Positions 51,304 to 57,145 of a stretch of 57,145 bases of DNA are shown in pieces; position 1 is the first letter of the stretch; the number at the start of each line of letters is the position of its first letter. Made by a program: the position numbers and the translations under genes. A model generated the notes under the pieces. The model was not told the origin of the DNA. It was given only the letters and a program-made list of their open reading frames with translations, and did no database searches. The stretch lies in the IMG/VR virus record IMGVR_UViG_3300021085_000037, positions 1-57,145 of that record; one strand, given 5' to 3'. Source of the stretch: a virus.

Positions 51304-51540
51304 TTATACTTTTCTGCTTGGGTTCAGAGCTTTGGTTGCGTCTCTAACTCCCTTGCTTTTCTTGTGTAAATCTGTGTGAGCCTTAACTACAGTCTTAACT
51401 ATATTATAAGCTGACTTAGCTGGATTAGGAGGACTACCAGCAAATTTTTTCTTTTTCTCTTCCTCAGTTAATCTTCGTAAATTTTTATTAGTATTACGAT
51501 GATTTTTATTTGTCTTATTATTTCCGCTTGGATTAGGCAT
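51304..51540 (-). CDS. Small Asn/Lys-rich basic protein
   Basis: The 78-residue product is polar and basic (NKNHRNTNKNLRRLTEEEKK), with a helical C-terminal part. No family recognised. It is 10 nt after the 51551 gene in transcription order and part of the basic-protein series. Confidence 0.6.
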   Translation of the reverse strand: MPNPSGNNKTNKNHRNTNKNLRRLTEEEKKKKFAGSPPNPAKSAYNIVKTVVKAHTDLHKKSKGVRDATKALNPSRKV

Positions 51541-51550
51541 AACTATATAA

Positions 51551-52111
51551 TTACCAGAGTGCTATAATATTTTCAATTGTTGTTCTCGTTCTTCTCACCA
51601 TTATAACATTAATTGGGTGATAAGATCCTGGAATACAATTTTCAAAAATCATAGGGGTTAATCCATTAACATCATCAACTGTTGTCCAAGAATGATTCAT
51701 CTCTGCCATAACAACAGATAAATCCCCACCTTCTACTGGGTTGGTAGGCCCTTGTTGACCATCAAGAAATCCTCCAGTATATAAATTACATGCCTCTGCT
51801 GCTCTATTGTAAATCTGGAATACCGCACCAGCTGATCCATTTGGATAGTCTCCTTTAATTTCTAAAGTAGTATCATCAATAACCTTAATAACATTCCAAC
51901 ATTTTTTATCTGCTGGGCAATATATGATTGCACCGTTCTGAATACCCGCTGATAAGAATGTTGCTCCAGCTACAGTAACTTGGTTTACAGTAGTAAAATC
52001 TCCTGTCTCATTTGCGTATGCAAGTATTAATGAATTTGGATCTGGGATTCTTACTGTATCACTTTTAATAACCAATAGTGATTGTCCGTAATTTAACTTT
52101 TGATATGCCAT
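51551..52111 (-). CDS. Structural-like beta-rich protein
   Basis: The 186-residue product contains an insert 'GIQNGAIIYCPADKKCWNVI' followed by 'VIDDTTLEIKGD'. It resembles the small barrel repeats of the head proteins at 31499-32278 and the tail protein at 22991-23755. A C-terminal module ends 'VRRTRTTIENIIALW'. Probably a minor virion protein; function unassigned. Confidence 0.6.
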   Translation of the reverse strand: MAYQKLNYGQSLLVIKSDTVRIPDPNSLILAYANETGDFTTVNQVTVAGATFLSAGIQNGAIIYCPADKKCWNVIKVIDDTTLEIKGDYPNGSAGAVFQIYNRAAEACNLYTGGFLDGQQGPTNPVEGGDLSVVMAEMNHSWTTVDDVNGLTPMIFENCIPGSYHPINVIMVRRTRTTIENIIALW

Positions 52112-52115
52112 TTTT

Positions 52116-52283
52116 TTATTTGTTATATGGGAATGCTCGATTCAATGTATCTTTTCTTTTGCCACAACCGCAGTCTTTACCAGTAGCTTTTGCTACAGTA
52201 TCAACTACTTTCTTTATTCCAGTAGCAGTAGTAAACTTTTCTATTGAATCTCCTAATCCTTTTGATTGTTTAGTTCTTTTCAT
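52116..52283 (-). CDS. Small conserved phage protein (55 aa)
   Basis: A 55-residue frame starts 'MKRTKQSKGLGDSIEKFTTA' and contains 'GIKKVVDTVAKATGKDCGCG', ending 'LNRAFPYNK'. The 'DCGCG' Cys pair may bind metal or a partner. The pattern recurs in Bacteroidota phages. Its ATG overlaps the previous stop as ATGA. Confidence 0.65.
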   Translation of the reverse strand: MKRTKQSKGLGDSIEKFTTATGIKKVVDTVAKATGKDCGCGKRKDTLNRAFPYNK

Positions 52284-52420
52284 TTTTTACAAGTACATAA
52301 TTTATTAGGGCATGACATTACATCAAACATCATCTTACCTACTAACCAGTTCCAACCGCATTGGAACTTGCACCATACTGACTGCATCCACAGTCCTATC
52401 TTTACTAATAATTTACCCAT
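52280..52420 (-). CDS. Small Cys/Trp-rich protein (46 aa)
   Basis: A 46-residue frame starts 'MGKLLVKIGLWMQSVWCKFQ' with CxxxC at 17 and 21 and a C-terminal 'CPNKLCTC'. Five Cys and four Trp in 46 residues suggest a metal-bound or disulphide micro-protein, or a membrane-surface peptide. Stop overlaps the next ATG (ATGA). Confidence 0.6.
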   Translation of the reverse strand: MGKLLVKIGLWMQSVWCKFQCGWNWLVGKMMFDVMSCPNKLCTCKK

Positions 52421-52423
52421 AGT

Positions 52424-52627
52424 TTATTTTGTTTTACATCCAAAGTTATTAGCATAGTTAGCCATCTTTACTACTTTACCAGAATACTTTTTTGTATTCT
52501 TCATTACAGCAGCAGCTCCACTACACGCATCTTTGAATCCATTATTCTTTGCCCACTTAGTAAAATCTCCTTCACGAGATTTTTTAATCTCAGGAAACTT
52601 TTCTTTTGTCTTTCCTTTGTAAGCCAT
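52424..52627 (-). CDS. Conserved small basic phage protein
   Basis: The 67-residue product contains 'KKSREGDFTKWAKNNGFKDA' and 'CSGAAAVMKNTKKYSGKVVK'. I recognise this as a conserved marine-phage small protein, basic and helical. No function is known. Stop shares a base with the upstream gene's frame (52627). Confidence 0.65.
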   Translation of the reverse strand: MAYKGKTKEKFPEIKKSREGDFTKWAKNNGFKDACSGAAAVMKNTKKYSGKVVKMANYANNFGCKTK

Positions 52628-52833
52628 TATTTTCTAATTCTTGCAGAGTTCTTTGCCTTTACATTATTGATACACTCATAAGACATATTGTGATCTCCAC
52701 CGTATGCATGACCGTATTCTTTTTTAGACATAGCTTTAGACTCATCTCTTCTGTCTTTCATAGACTGAGACTTCTTTCCGTTCTTAGCTCCTAATGACTC
52801 ATCAAGTCTTGAATTGTAACCTTGCTTTTTCAT
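52627..52833 (-). CDS. Conserved small basic phage protein
   Basis: The 68-residue product has 'MKKQGYNSRLDESLGAKNGK' and 'SMKDRRDESKAM', then a C-terminal Cys and basic tail. The 'NSRLDESLG' pattern recurs in phages as a small late protein. Overlaps the next gene by one base. Confidence 0.65.
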   Translation of the reverse strand: MKKQGYNSRLDESLGAKNGKKSQSMKDRRDESKAMSKKEYGHAYGGDHNMSYECINNVKAKNSARIRK

Positions 52834-52835
52834 AA

Positions 52836-53231
52836 TTATTTTTTCTTTTTAATTTTATTACCACGTTTGTCTCTACCCATTTCCTTAAACCTTGGATCAT
52901 CATAGATATAAGTCTTTGTATTAGGATTTCCAAAACCTGATGCATTAGATTTTGGCTTTAAAGATTTTACATCACTTTGTAATTTATCTCTTTTTTCCTT
53001 GAGCTTAATATATTTTCTTGTATTACGAGCTGTTTTAGATAATCCTTTAGTCTTGTCGTAGTCAATCTTTTTCTTTCCAGAATCATGGTCAGCTTGTTTT
53101 TTATTTATTTTCTCATTGACCTTAGCAATCCTTTTAGTTTTTCTTTTTATTTTTCTTGCAGTTCTTTTTGCTTTACCATCAAACTCAGATTCTGATAATG
53201 GTTGTGATAGATTTCTTCTTATGGGTGCCAT
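52836..53231 (-). CDS. Lys/Arg-rich basic protein
   Basis: The 131-residue product is about one third Lys/Arg with helical, coiled segments (KRTARKIKRKTKRIAKVNEK). No domain recognised. Composition suggests binding to packaged DNA or RNA, or nucleoid-like function late in infection. A TATCTTTG lies 22 nt upstream of the start. Confidence 0.6.
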   Translation of the reverse strand: MAPIRRNLSQPLSESEFDGKAKRTARKIKRKTKRIAKVNEKINKKQADHDSGKKKIDYDKTKGLSKTARNTRKYIKLKEKRDKLQSDVKSLKPKSNASGFGNPNTKTYIYDDPRFKEMGRDKRGNKIKKKK

Positions 53232-53252
53232 AATTTATTTTTTAATTCTTTA

Positions 53253-53260
53253 CAAAGATA
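53253..53260 (-). promoter_or_regulatory. TATCTTTG -7 element
   Basis: Minus-strand TATCTTTG between the two large basic-protein genes; no good -33 TTG (TTA seen). Confidence 0.45.
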
Positions 53261-53274
53261 ATAATATTTTAAGA

Positions 53275-53901
53275 CTAACCCCAGGTTTGATCCCAACGTC
53301 TTAGTCCCGCTCTTTCTAATGCTTTAGCTCTATTCTTTTTTCTACGAGCATTTCCTTTTTTATATCTACTGGTAGCTGATTCTTCACGTTTTTCTTGACG
53401 AGCATTTCTTTTGTTCATCTTACGATCTTCATCAACTGCTTTACGCTTAACCCTATCGGCTCTCTTTTCTGTTTTCTTAGCTATTCTTTCTGTTCTTCTA
53501 TTAGCTCTTTCAACAGCTTTCTTTTGTTTTCCAATTAACTTCTGACCTTCCTTTTCAGTAACACCTTTGTCAATTTTCTTTTGAATCTTTTCAACTTTCT
53601 TTTTAGCTTTACCTACAACTTTCTGAGATCTCTTTTCAGCATCACCATCCTTGATGTCTTGTATTCTTCCTCTCTTTCTTTTCTGCTCAATGTTCTCAAC
53701 CTTGATAGCATTTCTTACAGAAGTATTATTTCCTAACTTTTTGATTCTTCTTTTGTCAGCAGCAATTTGTTTAGCAGTTCTTCTTTTTCTAATCTTTGCT
53801 TTTCTCTTAGCAATCTTTGCATCTCTAACAGGATCTAAACTTGAAGGTCTTTTAAGTTTAACTTTCTTAACGCTACCCCTTGGGTTGTTTTTAGTTGGCA
53901 T
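53275..53901 (-). CDS. Highly basic (Lys/Arg-rich) coiled protein
   Basis: I chose ATG at 53901 (MPTKNNPRGSVKKVKLKRPS); the longer frame to 53934 would place a TATCTTTG promoter inside the gene. The 208-residue product is dominated by Lys, Arg, Glu and Ala, with repeated 'KIDKGVTEKEGQKLIGKQKK'-type helices. It looks like a histone-like or condensing protein, inferred only from composition. Confidence 0.65.
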   Translation of the reverse strand: MPTKNNPRGSVKKVKLKRPSSLDPVRDAKIAKRKAKIRKRRTAKQIAADKRRIKKLGNNTSVRNAIKVENIEQKRKRGRIQDIKDGDAEKRSQKVVGKAKKKVEKIQKKIDKGVTEKEGQKLIGKQKKAVERANRRTERIAKKTEKRADRVKRKAVDEDRKMNKRNARQEKREESATSRYKKGNARRKKNRAKALERAGLRRWDQTWG

Positions 53902-53917
53902 AATTTTAGTACTTTTG
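53885..53917 (+). promoter_or_regulatory. Bacteroidota-type promoter for the regulator gene
   Basis: TTG at 53885-53887 and TACTTTTG at 53910-53917 are 22 nt apart and match the consensus. Predicted transcription starts near 53924, just before the ATG at 53945. It overlaps the start of the divergent basic-protein gene. Confidence 0.55.
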
Positions 53918-53923
53918 TAATGA

Positions 53924-53931
53924 CAAAGATA
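53924..53931 (-). promoter_or_regulatory. TATCTTTG -7 element
   Basis: Minus-strand TATCTTTG directs transcription of the 53275-53901 gene and supports the shorter start. It faces the plus-strand promoter, so the two divergent transcripts start within about 10 bp of each other. Confidence 0.5.
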
Positions 53932-53944
53932 CAAATTTAATTTA

Positions 53945-54415
53945 ATGCCTAATATAGTCCGTAAGAACTACGATAGAGTTCAACCATCTCATGATTACAT
54001 GAAGTATTGGAGGGTGATAAGGTACTGGGCCAAAGCCAAGTACGAGATCGGAACTCCTGATATAGATATGCTATTCTTTCTATATAGTGAACAGATCTTT
54101 AATAAAACAAAGTTTAAAGAGTTTGAAGAATGTATGTCATGGGATGAACCAAGATTCCATAGACTTCTAAAAGAAGGATGGATACATATCTGGAGAAAGA
54201 GAAAGGGTAAAGAAACAACCCTATATGAATTATCATATAAAGGAAAGAGACTTATCAATACATTATACAAGAAACTTAATGGAGAAGAAATAGGGGAGAA
54301 CCCAAGAGTTAATCCCCTATTTCGAAATGATGCATCTTATATGGATAAGATATATAGAAATATGATTATAGAAATGAACGAGTTTATAAAACAACAACGA
54401 CATCTCTCTCAGTAA
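53945..54415 (+). CDS. Winged-helix-like regulator
   Basis: The 156-residue product has a tri-helical core ('YWRVIRYWAKAKYEIGTPDI'), a recognition-helix region ('MSWDEPRFHRLLKEGWIHIW') and a wing ('RKRKGKETTLYELSYKGKRL'). This matches MarR/PadR-like winged helices. It is the only plus-strand gene among minus-strand ones and has a facing promoter, suggesting a regulator controlling its neighbours, for example late genes or chaperonins. Overlaps the end of the GroES gene by 32 nt convergently. Confidence 0.7.
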   Translation: MPNIVRKNYDRVQPSHDYMKYWRVIRYWAKAKYEIGTPDIDMLFFLYSEQIFNKTKFKEFEECMSWDEPRFHRLLKEGWIHIWRKRKGKETTLYELSYKGKRLINTLYKKLNGEEIGENPRVNPLFRNDASYMDKIYRNMIIEMNEFIKQQRHLSQ

Positions 54416-54641
54416 TAACCGTATAAGGGTTATCTTCGATTAACATCTCATGTCCAGCAGCCTTATCATAATAGATAAGATCTCCTTCATTAATAACATT
54501 AACATCTGTTCCAGGTTTAACAACTTGTCCTTTACGATATCTAAAATCAGATACGTCTTGTGCTGAAAGCAAAAGTCCAGACTCAGTTTTTAATTCCTCT
54601 TTGATTGTTTTAATTACGATGTACTTTCCTATCGGTTTCAT
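54384..54641 (-). CDS. groES: Co-chaperonin GroES
   Basis: The 85-residue product is a short Cpn10: 'MKPIGKYIVIKTIKEELKTE', mobile loop-like 'SGLLLSAQD', then 'YRKGQVVKPGTDVNVINEGD' and 'LIYYDKAAGHEMLIED...TVITERDVVVV'. It caps the GroEL ring, presumably its own phage GroEL encoded 72 nt upstream in the same direction. It is slightly shorter than bacterial GroES (about 95) and sits after groEL, not before it as in most bacteria. Confidence 0.88.
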   Translation of the reverse strand: MKPIGKYIVIKTIKEELKTESGLLLSAQDVSDFRYRKGQVVKPGTDVNVINEGDLIYYDKAAGHEMLIEDNPYTVITERDVVVVL

Positions 54642-54713
54642 ATTTTTTTAAATTAGATTCAATATTATTTTCTTGGTATTTAAATATCCACCTCCATATT
54701 CTACTTAACATCA
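54642..54713. other. GroEL-GroES intergenic gap
   Basis: This 72-nt stretch is AT-rich. I see no terminator, gene or TAnnTTTG element, so GroEL and GroES probably share a transcript. Confidence 0.5.
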
Positions 54714-56363
54714 CTAAGCTCTTTTATGTGTTACGATTGCATTGGTAGTTAAGATAGTTGTAGCTACACTAATAGCATTAAGCAATGCACTCTTAGTAAC
54801 CTTAGCTGGATCAATGATCCCCATCTCAAACATATCTCCATACTCTTTCTTTACAACATCATAACCTTTATTGTTTACTGGTTGCTCAGGCTCGTCATCA
54901 ACTGTACCTAACATCTCAGGAGTATATATCTCTGACATTATTTCCTTTTCATCCAGTCCAGCATTCTTTAGTATTTGTTGTAGAGGTGCTCTCAATGCTT
55001 CACGCATCATCATCTCAGCAACCATATCCTCATCAATATGTTCATGAGAGTTATCTTCACAACTACATCCGAAGTGTCTTGCAAAATCATATAACAATAA
55101 TCCACCACCAGGAACAATACCTTCCTGTAGTGCGGAACGCACTGCACAGACAGAGTCATCGACTCTGTCGAATTTTTCTTTCTGCTCTATATCAGATGTA
55201 GCACCTACATAGATACAACCAATCCCTCCAACTAAAGAAGCTATTCTCTCATTGATAAAGTCTTTCTCATGTTTAGCTGATGTATTTTCTTGTTGAACTC
55301 GTAGCTCCGCTACTCTCTTTTGAGTTTCCTCAGTTACATCTCCATCTTTAATTATAACAGTATTGTCTTTACCTACAATAATTTTATCTGCATGTCCAAG
55401 ATCTGCTGGAGTAATAATAGATAAATCATCTCCAGTCTTTTCAGAAAAGTATTTAGCTCCAGTTGCAAAAGCAATATCTTGCATTAACTCATGAGTCTTA
55501 TATCCAAATGATGGAGGTAAGATATTACAAAACTTTAATCCATTACGAGCTACGTTAGCTGCAAGAGTATTAATAACATTACCAGAACATGTTCCTATGA
55601 TAAGTAACTTCTCTCCTGAATTGATTATTGGTTTAAGTATATTCTCAATCTGAAGTATATTATTAATCTCAGTATCGCATACTAAGATATTTACATCATC
55701 CATGATGCACTCATCTTTTCTTTGATCATTAATAAACAAAGGAGAAGTATAACCTCTATCAACTCTAATACCATTGGTAACCTCTGAATAAGTCTTATCA
55801 GTTTGAGATCTCTCAACTGTAACAAGTCCATCTTTACCAACCTTCTTATATGCGTCAGCAATTATCTCTCCAAGATCATAGTCGTTGTTAGCACTAATAG
55901 AAGCAATATGATATAACATATTATCAGTAACATCGATGGATCTTTCTTTAATGTTTTTAAGAATAACTTCACTATCATATCTAATTCCGTTTATTACTTC
56001 GAAGACATTGTGATATGGTTTGATCCATTTAAGTCCAGCTTGAACAATAGCTTCTGTTAATACAATTGCAGTGGTAGTTCCGTCACCAGCTACATTAGCT
56101 GTTTTCTCCGATGCTTGTTTAAGCATACGAACAGCAAGGTTCTCAATTGGATCATCAAGATGAATTGACTTAGCTACAGTAACTCCATCTTTAGTTACCG
56201 TTAATCCTTGTAGGTGTTCGGTTGATTCTATAAGTACTGTCTGTCCCCTTGGGCCTAATGTACTCTTTACTGCTTTTGAAATTTTAGTGATTCCGCTGAT
56301 TAGCTTCTCACGAGCCTCGCTATCGAAAGTAAGGTCTTTTGGAATGTATCCCTGTTTATCCAT
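54714..56363 (-). CDS. groEL: Phage chaperonin GroEL
   Basis: I chose ATG at 56363 (MDKQGYIPKDLTFDSEAREK); the frame continues upstream through the promoter. The 549-residue product has the nucleotide-binding motifs 'TKDGVTVAKSI' (Asp52-equivalent), 'AGDGTTTAIVL' (Asp87-equivalent) and 'FDRVDDSVCAVRSALQEGIV' with 'PGGG' (Asp398-equivalent), and the ending 'DPAKVTKSALLNAISVATTI'. The bacterial GGM-repeat tail is missing and a Cys/His-rich insert (CSCEDNSHEHIDEDM) replaces part of the C-terminal equatorial domain. It folds proteins with GroES; likely clients are phage virion proteins. Confidence 0.93.
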   Translation of the reverse strand: MDKQGYIPKDLTFDSEAREKLISGITKISKAVKSTLGPRGQTVLIESTEHLQGLTVTKDGVTVAKSIHLDDPIENLAVRMLKQASEKTANVAGDGTTTAIVLTEAIVQAGLKWIKPYHNVFEVINGIRYDSEVILKNIKERSIDVTDNMLYHIASISANNDYDLGEIIADAYKKVGKDGLVTVERSQTDKTYSEVTNGIRVDRGYTSPLFINDQRKDECIMDDVNILVCDTEINNILQIENILKPIINSGEKLLIIGTCSGNVINTLAANVARNGLKFCNILPPSFGYKTHELMQDIAFATGAKYFSEKTGDDLSIITPADLGHADKIIVGKDNTVIIKDGDVTEETQKRVAELRVQQENTSAKHEKDFINERIASLVGGIGCIYVGATSDIEQKEKFDRVDDSVCAVRSALQEGIVPGGGLLLYDFARHFGCSCEDNSHEHIDEDMVAEMMMREALRAPLQQILKNAGLDEKEIMSEIYTPEMLGTVDDEPEQPVNNKGYDVVKKEYGDMFEMGIIDPAKVTKSALLNAISVATTILTTNAIVTHKRA

Positions 56364-56397
56364 TGATGTTAAATTTAAATTAAAGTATATTGTTTGG

Positions 56398-56426
56398 CAA
56401 AGATATAAAAAAAAATATAATGTCAA
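56398..56426 (-). promoter_or_regulatory. Bacteroidota-type promoter for groEL
   Basis: Minus-strand TTG (56426-56424), 18 nt, then TATCTTTG (56405-56398). The -33 TTG is inside CGACATATTGACAT, a variant of the repeated element, so a repressor could bind across it. Confidence 0.7.
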
Positions 56427-56620
56427 TATGTCGATGGTATTTTATATTTAACTCTTATAGTACTCTATTTCTTTTTATTATTTTTCTTTTAATAAATATT
56501 AGATTTTGTTGACATATCGACATAAAAAAGTATAAGTATAAGTAAATCAATAAGTTACAAGAAAATGCTTTGACATAAAATCGACATAGATTTTAAAGTA
56601 TATTAAAAAGTCGACATAAA
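56418..56620. repeat. CGACATA/TGACATA repeat cluster in AT-rich region
   Basis: This gene-free region between groEL and the 56678 gene holds related units: CGACATATTGACAT on the minus strand at 56421-56434, TTGACATATCGACATA at 56509-56524, TGACATAAAATCGACATA at 56571-56588 and TCGACATAAA at 56611-56620. The 56509 unit recurs exactly, inverted, at 4542-4557. Long A/T runs separate the units. It resembles iterons of an origin or multiple operator sites. Confidence 0.55.
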
Positions 56621-56648
56621 AAAAAGAGCTAACTATAAAAGTCAACTC
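56618..56648 (-). terminator. Rho-independent terminator
   Basis: On the minus strand GAGTTGAC pairs with GTTAGCTC (two G-U) around TTTTATA, followed by eight T. It ends the two-gene unit at 56678-57028 before the repeat cluster. Confidence 0.8.
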
Positions 56649-56677
56649 CTTTTCACAACAGAACAAATGGGATTCTT

Positions 56678-56878
56678 TTAAAACTTAAATATCTTTTTGT
56701 GTTCCTTACGCATCTCAGCTCTTTCAATACCGTCAGCGATTTTATCTATTTCATACTGCTTCTTCATTTGGTTCCTATACATTGAAGCCTGTTGTATACC
56801 TGTCATACCAGCGGGACGATCATTAATCAATCTTCCGTTTCTAACTGATAAGCCATCCATGTCTGCGAACTTTTTCAT
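56678..56878 (-). CDS. Hypothetical basic protein
   Basis: The 66-residue product is charged and mostly helical (EIDKIADGIERAEMRKEHKK). An N-terminal 'MKKFADMDGLSVRNGRLIND' looks like a short beta-hairpin. No family recognised. It is followed 30 nt downstream by a terminator. Confidence 0.6.
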   Translation of the reverse strand: MKKFADMDGLSVRNGRLINDRPAGMTGIQQASMYRNQMKKQYEIDKIADGIERAEMRKEHKKIFKF

Positions 56879-56884
56879 ATCTAT

Positions 56885-57028
56885 TTATTTTTTAGTTTTC
56901 TTTTTTGAGGCATTAACTGTTTGTTTAAAACTTTTATTAACTGTTTTCTTATAAGCATCAAACTGACTTACCGATAAAGGTGTTCTCATGTTTCGTTTAC
57001 TTACTCTTGTTGTTTTAGGATCTGGCAT
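56885..57028 (-). CDS. Small basic protein (47 aa)
   Basis: A 47-residue frame starts 'MPDPKTTRVSKRNMRTPLSV' and ends 'ASKKKTKK'. Basic, with repeated 'KKTVNKSFKQTVNA'-like stretch. It precedes the 56678 gene by 6 nt and follows a TATCTTTG. No family recognised. Confidence 0.6.
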   Translation of the reverse strand: MPDPKTTRVSKRNMRTPLSVSQFDAYKKTVNKSFKQTVNASKKKTKK

Positions 57029-57043
57029 CTGTTTTATTTTTTA

Positions 57044-57051
57044 CAAAGATA
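57044..57051 (-). promoter_or_regulatory. TATCTTTG -7 element
   Basis: Minus-strand TATCTTTG 15 nt before the 47-aa gene start. No -33 TTG upstream. Confidence 0.4.
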
Positions 57052-57145
57052 TAAAAATTTTTTAGATGTATCGGGGTTGAGGGTTCCCCCCCATAATACA
57101 CTTCACGCATCGTTCACCAAACGAAAAAAAAAATGCACCCCACCA
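57052..57145. other. Non-coding right end
   Basis: No gene is visible. The stretch contains GGGG...CCCC (about 57073-57090), a run of A and a C/A-rich end. It does not match the first bases of the window by eye, so no terminal repeat is supported. Confidence 0.5.

Noticed and set aside
53902-53934. Longer N-terminus for the 53275 basic protein
   Set aside because: The extra 11 residues overlap the TATCTTTG element and facing promoter, so the ATG at 53901 is preferred.
56509-56540. TTGACA-TATAAG as a sigma70-like promoter
   Set aside because: It resembles an E. coli-type -35/-10 pair, but the rest of the window uses the Bacteroidota consensus and the unit fits the repeat family better.

Overview
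The window looks like most or all of the genome of a tailed, probably short-tailed (podovirus-like), lytic bacteriophage of a Bacteroidota/Flavobacteriia host. The host inference rests on three things seen in the DNA. First, intergenic promoters match the Bacteroidota consensus (TTTG, 17-23 nt, TAnnTTTG), for example TTTG-N20-TATATTTG at 2035-2066 and TTG-N18-TATCTTTG at 56426-56398. Second, start codons lack Shine-Dalgarno sequences and are preceded by A/T-rich leaders. Third, the DNA is strongly AT-rich. No integrase, repressor, DNA polymerase, RNA polymerase or ribonucleotide reductase is recognisable, so replication and transcription appear to lean on host enzymes. The ends show no visible terminal repeat; the first reading frame is open to base 1, so the window may be cut at an arbitrary point.

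Layout. (1) 1-11259, plus strand: tightly overlapping early/replication genes. They include an Api92-like protein, a DUF1599-like protein, two stand-alone DnaA domain-IV-like proteins, a recombination set (Sak3-type annealing protein, RecE/Exo8-like exonuclease, SSB-like protein), a VirE-N/primase-like plus SF3-helicase fusion, an SF2 helicase, a VRR-NUC nuclease, an HNH protein and a tRNA-Arg(UCU). Between the second and third genes lies a well-formed type I hammerhead ribozyme (576-699), the most striking element of the window. (2) 11240-36021, minus strand: virion genes. Read in transcription order (right to left) they are scaffold, major capsid protein, small head proteins, two neck/adaptor-like proteins, a 1608-aa P22-gp10-like stabilisation protein, two tail-associated proteins, a GNAT acetyltransferase, and three internal virion proteins ending in a 2763-aa giant with a zincin (HEVFH) motif. 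(3) 36078-42362, minus strand: portal, large terminase, a putative small terminase, a 2OG-Fe(II) oxygenase and a GroES-like protein. (4) 42386-49690: tail-fibre-like proteins with repeats and two paralogous coiled-coil proteins. (5) 49744-53901: lysis genes (3-TM holin-like protein, M15 peptidase, small membrane protein) mixed with many very small Lys/Arg-rich proteins, several shorter than 60 residues. (6) 53945-54415, plus strand: a winged-helix-like regulator. (7) 54384-56363, minus strand: a full chaperonin pair, GroES and GroEL. (8) 56364-57145: an AT-rich repeat region and two small genes.

How it fits together. Early plus-strand transcription would supply replication and recombination proteins. 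Many minus-strand promoters of the form TATCTTTG would drive late genes, and three hairpin terminators in the capsid block, two of them immediately followed by a promoter, would tune virion protein ratios. The phage carries its own GroEL/GroES, plus a second GroES-like protein next to the packaging genes, which suggests dedicated folding of virion proteins. A 16-bp sequence (TTGACATATCGACATA) occurs once in front of the primase-helicase gene and once, inverted, near the right end. Degenerate copies lie around the GroEL promoter, which makes it a candidate origin iteron or shared operator.
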